From contig CM040758.1 in NCBI GenBank assembly GCA_022829145.1, forward strand, positions 11,588,128 to 11,652,127: 64,000 bases of DNA. The letters run 5' to 3'. The stretch is from Albula goreensis (lineage: Eukaryota; Chordata; Actinopteri; Albuliformes; Albulidae). The notes under the pieces were generated by a model. The model saw only the letters and a list, made by a program, of their open reading frames with translations. It had not been told where the DNA came from and did not search any database. A program made the translations under genes and the position numbers. Positions 60,501 through 64,000 of this stretch are shown piece after piece; positions within the stretch are counted from its first letter, which is position 1, and each line of letters opens with the position of its first letter.

Positions 60501-61641
60501 TCCACTGACCTGTCCTTTCACATTGCCTTCATGCTAGTCCTGTCTTCACACAGTCAATATCCAGTGACGGAATACCACAGGAGCACAGGGAGCACATAAC
60601 AAGCTAGCGACAGAGACGTACATGCTAAAGATATACCAGATAGCGCAGATGTTATTGTATCATAGAGCTTCAAAGACATAGCTACCATAGAAACACTGAA
60701 TACCACAGGTACCTTGGTCACCATAGAAAGCACATTCTGCTCTAGCTTCAGAGACCTAGCTGTTAGCATATGGTATAGGTTGCGTAGGGTCATTTGTCAT
60801 ACAGTTCTTCTCTGTCTTGGAGTTCTGCCCTCTCATTCACAAACAGTTTGATATCAGTGGTTTTTTGCTTTTATTTTCATCATGGAAAACTATGGCTGTA
60901 TCTGACCATTCACATGCTGCTTGTTTTTTTTGTGTGTGTCTGCTCTTGTGCTGTACTTTAGCAGCATTGTTGATTCCGTGCTCTGTGTGTAGAGCTTGCC
61001 GTGGTCTCAGCTGTTGCCTGTGTCAGGTCATTAAAGCAATATCTTGCCCTCACTGGCAGATGGAAAACCACCGTCTGTCTAATACAGGTCAGGGGAGTGT
61101 GATGAATGTTGTCTGGGGTGTGTGTCCTGTCTGATGATGCCTTCAGCTTTTTATCACGCTGATACTGCTTTTACTGCCTTTCTACTCAAACAGCTACATA
61201 CTCTGGTTATAGCTGTTATATCATATCCTAAGAAACATGACAACTGTGGTTATGTATTTGACTTATTTTTTCCTTCCTTATATTGTATGCTAAAGTCTTG
61301 CCGAGCAAAACTGTGTTTGTATGTGAATGTAAGATGGTATGATTACTCTTGTGCTGTGGTTCCTGTTGAATGTTATTGTGGCTGCTCTAATGCCGCTGCA
61401 CTTCTGGGTAGGCGGGTACCTGTGTGTTTGTGTCTTTTGGCCCCTCCTATGAAGAGCCACCAGGAGAGCAACAAGTCACCCTCTCACCACCACCACTACC
61501 ACCACCACCACCAACACCAACGACCCTAACTGCACTACAATGACCTCTGACCTCTAACCTCTAACCTCTCACCTTTGCACTTCCTTCTCCCCCACCCCCA
61601 CCCTATCCCCGATCACGCAGCGAGGAGTGAAGCCCAAAAAG
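45503..61641 (+). CDS. dctn1: Dynactin subunit 1 (p150Glued), 5' part, five exons visible
   Basis: p150Glued links dynein to dynactin and binds microtubule plus ends and EB1/CLIP-170 through its CAP-Gly domain. Exons seen: 45503-45535 ([11 protein letters not shown]), 52306-52557 (CAP-Gly), 55875-55953, 59123-59154 and 61621-61641. All have GT-AG borders and consistent phases, giving 139 residues. The rest, including the coiled coils, lies beyond the window. CAP-Gly covers about 31-95: [29 protein letters not shown] and GKNDG (69-73). The residues equivalent to human Gly59 and Gly71, affected in motor neuropathy and Perry syndrome, are Gly61 and Gly73 here, both conserved. Exon 3 encodes [18 protein letters not shown]; exon 4 (32 nt) encodes [11 protein letters not shown]; exon 5 is a 21-nt microexon (RGVKPKK, human RGLKPKK) from the basic region that is alternatively spliced in mammals. 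The nearby nat8-like genes match the human NAT8-DCTN1 neighbourhood. Confidence 0.95.
45536..52305 (+). other. dctn1: dctn1 intron 1
   Basis: A 6.8-kb intron with consensus GTGAGT donor and CCTCAG acceptor. It holds no recognisable exon. Two stretches look unlike random intron: a GATA-motif palindrome near 46.3 kb and an element-like stretch near 49.05-49.25 kb with AP-1 and TAAT-type motifs, either of which could be enhancers. Confidence 0.7.
52306..52557 (+). CDS. dctn1: dctn1 exon 2, CAP-Gly domain
   Basis: A 252-nt phase-0 exon that encodes the complete CAP-Gly domain, preceded by a Ser/Gly-rich stretch with an internal Met (MSSDGGG), the position where an alternative human isoform starts. 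Its GC content and GC-rich third positions contrast with the surrounding A+T-rich intron. Confidence 0.96.
53241..53305. repeat. GTGT and GACA microsatellite
   Basis: A (GT)n-like run followed by (GACA)n. Imperfect, intronic. Confidence 0.8.
55811..55864. repeat. CT microsatellite / polypyrimidine tract
   Basis: A (CT)n-rich tract ending about 10 bp before the exon 3 acceptor of dctn1. Its length could affect how efficiently exon 3 is spliced. Confidence 0.8.
56397..56465 (+). other. dctn1: Candidate dctn1 cassette exon (69 nt)
   Basis: In the 3.2-kb intron between exons 3 and 4 lies a 69-nt open segment with acceptor AACTTTTCAG and donor G|GTACGA. Its phases (1-1) match those of the flanking intron, so inclusion would add 23 residues (roughly [23 protein letters not shown]) and preserve the frame. 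The residues are Ser/Ala/Glu-rich, as expected for the linker after CAP-Gly. I recall no such exon in mammalian DCTN1. Chance alignment of splice-like sites remains possible. Confidence 0.45.
56685..56745. repeat. TTATTA A+T-rich repeat
   Basis: A run of TATTAT and ATTATT units in dctn1 intron 3. Confidence 0.8.
57416..57570. mobile_element. hAT-type MITE in dctn1 intron 3
   Basis: About 150 bp bounded by imperfect inverted ends: left 'gtgttagactcaagtt', right 'aacttgagtttgacacccctg'. The right end is the well-known 'CAGGGGTGTCAAACTCAAGT' terminus of fish non-autonomous hAT elements. The centre has no coding capacity. Confidence 0.75.
61485..61521. repeat. CAC trinucleotide repeat
   Basis: A (CAC)n run with interruptions, intronic, just upstream of the dctn1 microexon. 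A chance frame translates it as poly-His. Confidence 0.85.
61543..61573. repeat. 7-bp ACCTCTA tandem repeat
   Basis: Just over four units of ACCTCT(A/G/C), ending about 48 bp before the microexon. It adds to the polypyrimidine context. Confidence 0.8.
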
Positions 61642-62494
61642 GTGCTGCATGTTTCTTAACACTGGTAACCGTGGTGACCTTGTCTCGGACTGGCCCAGCT
61701 GCATGGCATCAGATTGTCAGCCATTCCCATCCCCATCCCCTGCCACAAGCCCCTCCCACAGTCCCTGACCCTTGACCTCTCATCTTATCCCAGCTGATCC
61801 ATGTGTGTGCATGTATGTTTATGAGTGTGAATGTATTCCCTGGACAAGTTCAATAAACACAAGGGTTCAAATGATCTTAGTAAAGCCTTTGTAGAGATTT
61901 TATAAAGTATTAAATGATAAAAAAAAACAAAGGAAGTCTTGATATCCCTTGAAAGTATGTTAATTCAGGGATATTAAAATTATATTGCGTTTTATTAATC
62001 AGGTGAATATAATGGCCAGATAACATTCTACAGCCCTTTCTCATGGGGTGTCTTGATACTTATTGACAAAGGGTAAAAAACTGAATCAAAAGCAAAGAAA
62101 GTATGAAGTATAAGTATACTGTGAGAGTAAGTGATGCGTCACCTGTGTGGAAGTGAAGGGAAGATGATATGAAGGACTGCAGTAGTCAGTACTTCAGTTC
62201 AAAGTACACTCTCTGGAATTTATCAAATGAAGGAGAAACAGCACCCTGGAGTCGTTACTCCACTTGTGGTAGGCTGCACTAAGAAGCACAATTTTATTTT
62301 GCCCCCAGGTAAACATAAACCTGCAAGGCTTTTGATTTGAAAGTGGCCTTGTGGTAGCAGTAGATACTATTATAACTAAAGGGACCCAGTCTTATTTTAT
62401 TTGTGATGCGGACTGCATGCAGGACAGGTAGTATGAGTAAAAGCACTCTGGATCTATAGGAAATAAGAGCAATAAAAAAGGAACAGGAAAAGGG

Positions 62495-62771
62495 TATTTA
62501 AGGCAGCTGAGGTGTGGGACCCTGTCCTCTTCTGTGACACATTGAGTCTGCCGCAGTAGGGTTAGGAGGAGAGGAGTGAGGGATTGTGTTTCTCCTCCGG
62601 GAGAGGGAGTGAGTGACGCACCCCTCCAGGCCTCTATGCTGCTGCTGCTGCAGTGCTTTCCCCCCCAGAGCCGAGCAGTGCCAGGTCATCAGTCCCAGCC
62701 ACGCTCCCCTCCTCCTCCTCCTCCTCTTCCTCCACCGCTCTGCCAGCAAGCGCTCTCCAGGGGTGGGGACC
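62495..62771 (+). promoter_or_regulatory. dctn1: Candidate internal dctn1 promoter and 5' leader
   Basis: A TATA-like TATTTAAGG at 62495-62503 opens a GC-rich stretch (to about 62960) that contrasts with the A+T-rich DNA before it. It ends at a strong-context ATG (ACCATGG, 62772). It lies after the basic-region microexon, where an internal start of a CAP-Gly-lacking isoform would be expected. No transcript evidence is available here. Confidence 0.4.
62703..62740. repeat. CTC trinucleotide repeat
   Basis: A (CTC)n run with CTT interruptions in the putative 5' leader of an internal dctn1 transcript. Confidence 0.8.
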
Positions 62772-62837
62772 ATGGCGTGCCCCTTCTCCGGCTTCCTCAG
62801 CCAGCTGTCCTGCCCTTCCAGCCCACGGTGCCAGCGG
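62772..62837 (+). other. dctn1: Candidate alternative first coding exon of dctn1
   Basis: ATG in a strong Kozak context followed by 22 open codons (MACPFSGFLSQLSC...) up to CGG|GTGTGTGAG, a usable donor in phase 0. The next mammalian dctn1 exons also begin in phase 0, so it could give a p135-like N-terminus lacking CAP-Gly. Alternatively the GC-rich stretch is untranslated, or a regulatory island without such an exon. The encoded residues match nothing I recognise. Confidence 0.35.
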
Positions 62838-63798
62838 GTGTGTGAGTCCACGTGTGTGTGTGTGCGCGCTTGTGTCTGTCCTTCCCTCCTAAGCTCATCT
62901 GTCCTCCTGCTTCCTGCTCTCGGCCGCATGGCTTCTGGTTGGCTCACAGTCCTGACCTGTGCAATCGGCTTCTATGTTCGTCCAATGGTGTGTTTTCAGT
63001 GTTGCTTTAGTAGGACACTGCAATGGATGTTAATTTGGGCATATTTTGAAAAAAAAAATCTTTTTATTACCCTTCATTTGTCTTTTTTTCAATCTCTGAA
63101 ATGGTTGTGGACTGCTGTATAGAGAATAGTTCTTAACTGCTAATTTGTTCAATAGCGCCAATCATTTGACTGTTTGTCCAAACAGAGAATAATCACTCCA
63201 GTAAGGACCGCATTGACTGACATTGCTGAAAATCAGACCCATACAGGCTGTCAGGAGTGCTCTGACTCTATAATTAAGACTGATTTAGGCTCCCCATTGA
63301 AGAAAGGATGGCGTTCTCGTCATTCTCAAGGTTGACATGATTCTGCGAGTCTCCTTTTGAATGTCAGACACTGAGGATCGACAGGAAGGAGGGATTTTGC
63401 GGATGCGGGCACTGGACCCGTGTGGGAGATGAAGTTTCTGCTGAGGTGGCTGTGGTCAGCACCCAGGCTAATGGGTTACTCGTTACTGTGCGACCCATTT
63501 GCCAAGCACACTGCATTATCTTCAGCTTCTGCCCTGAAACAGACCTTCATCCTCATACCTAGGGCTGGTCCGCACTGTCATATTCTGAGATTGGAATGAA
63601 ATTTATGAGGGATTTGATTATTCTTTGTTCATCAGGCCTCAACCAGAGGAAGAGGCCATGCCACACTCATCAAAAGTTTTTGCATTCATAGTTACAGTCA
63701 AGTGATAACATGAGATGATTTTCAGCAATGAAATCCCCAGAGACATTAAGGGTCTGGAAAAAAATCTGTATGTCCTGATTAAATTGGAAAAGCCTGTA

Positions 63799-63834
63799 AA
63801 AGTCTGCCTTCACTGTTAAGAGAAGGCAGACTTT
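63799..63834. repeat. Perfect 13-bp inverted repeat (hairpin)
   Basis: AAAGTCTGCCTTC (63799-63811) and its exact reverse complement (63822-63834) are separated by 10 bases. An RNA copy would fold into a tight hairpin. It is too short for a normal miRNA precursor unless the flanks also pair, which I do not see. Confidence 0.85.
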
Positions 63835-63865
63835 GATTCCACAGTTGGCTACTTGGTTTATGTGT

Positions 63866-63915
63866 ACAGTAGTATTCCCAATCACCCAATGACTTTACAG
63901 TAGTATTCCCAATCA
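63866..63915. repeat. Direct repeat, two 19-bp copies with a 31-bp period
   Basis: ACAGTAGTATTCCCAATCA occurs at 63866-63884 and again at 63897-63915, both identical. It lies just after the hairpin. Confidence 0.9.
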
Positions 63916-64000
63916 AGACATATTACGTGACTTTTTCCCGCTGATCTCAAGTGAGTATCAGGAACCAATGGGAAACTGATTTGTAAGTTCTGTGGTAGAG

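Larger units (their letters stand above)
59155..61620 (+). other. dctn1: dctn1 intron 4
   Basis: A 2.5-kb intron before the microexon. It ends with a CAC-rich stretch (61485-61521) and a 7-bp CCTCTAA tandem repeat (61543-61573), then the acceptor GATCACGCAG. One splice-like 28-nt segment near 61.06 kb breaks the frame and is not called. Confidence 0.7.

Noticed and set aside
61061-61088. 28-nt splice-like segment in dctn1 intron 4
   Set aside because: Length is not a multiple of three and would break the reading frame between exons 4 and 5.
61122-61529. 135-residue frame ending in poly-His
   Set aside because: Runs through an intronic CAC microsatellite and has no splice support.
62576-62845. 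Plus-strand Pro/Ser-rich frame as a regular dctn1 coding exon
   Set aside because: Open and phase-compatible, but the residues do not resemble the known basic/Ser-rich dynactin region; a promoter/leader fits better.

Overview
The window looks like nuclear DNA of a ray-finned fish (most likely a teleost). The genes are split by GT-AG introns, and their products belong to vertebrate families. Between them lies A+T-rich non-coding DNA with fish-type repeats: a V-SINE-like tail and hAT-type MITE remnants. I cannot name the species. No prokaryotic, viral, CRISPR, rRNA or tRNA feature was seen.

Layout: (1) 1-12239 has no recognisable coding exon and is probably intron 1 or upstream DNA of an endophilin-A gene. 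(2) 12240-15766, plus strand: eight exons of an endophilin A1-like gene (sh3gl2-like), complete except for the short first coding exon. (3) 19096-20163, minus strand: a single-exon ankyrin-repeat protein that I cannot place in a named family. (4) 21911-25123, minus strand: a complete six-exon trmo (tRNA N6-methyltransferase of the TsaA type), rebuilt here as 480 residues with every splice phase consistent. (5) 29950-30621 and 33723-34382, plus strand: two tandem NAT8-like membrane N-acetyltransferases. Each has one coding exon, with a likely splice acceptor just before the ATG; untranslated first exons are visible for the first copy. (6) 45503 to beyond the window, plus strand: the 5' part of dctn1 (dynactin p150Glued), with the start codon, CAP-Gly exon, three short basic/linker exons and large introns.

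The genes serve unrelated cell functions: endocytic membrane curvature, tRNA modification, ER-type acetyl transfer and dynein/microtubule transport. The nat8-dctn1 neighbourhood is also found on human chromosome 2p13, which supports both calls.

The most interesting observations are in dctn1. One is a phase-compatible 69-nt candidate cassette exon (56397-56465). The other is an apparent internal promoter with its own Kozak ATG and phase-0 donor (62495-62837), placed where the CAP-Gly-lacking p135 isoform would need to start. Others are the unplaced ankyrin gene, a NAGNAG acceptor in the endophilin gene, a 33-bp tandem repeat inside a trmo coding exon, an old tandem repeat near 25.5-25.95 kb, and a perfect 13-bp hairpin near the right edge.
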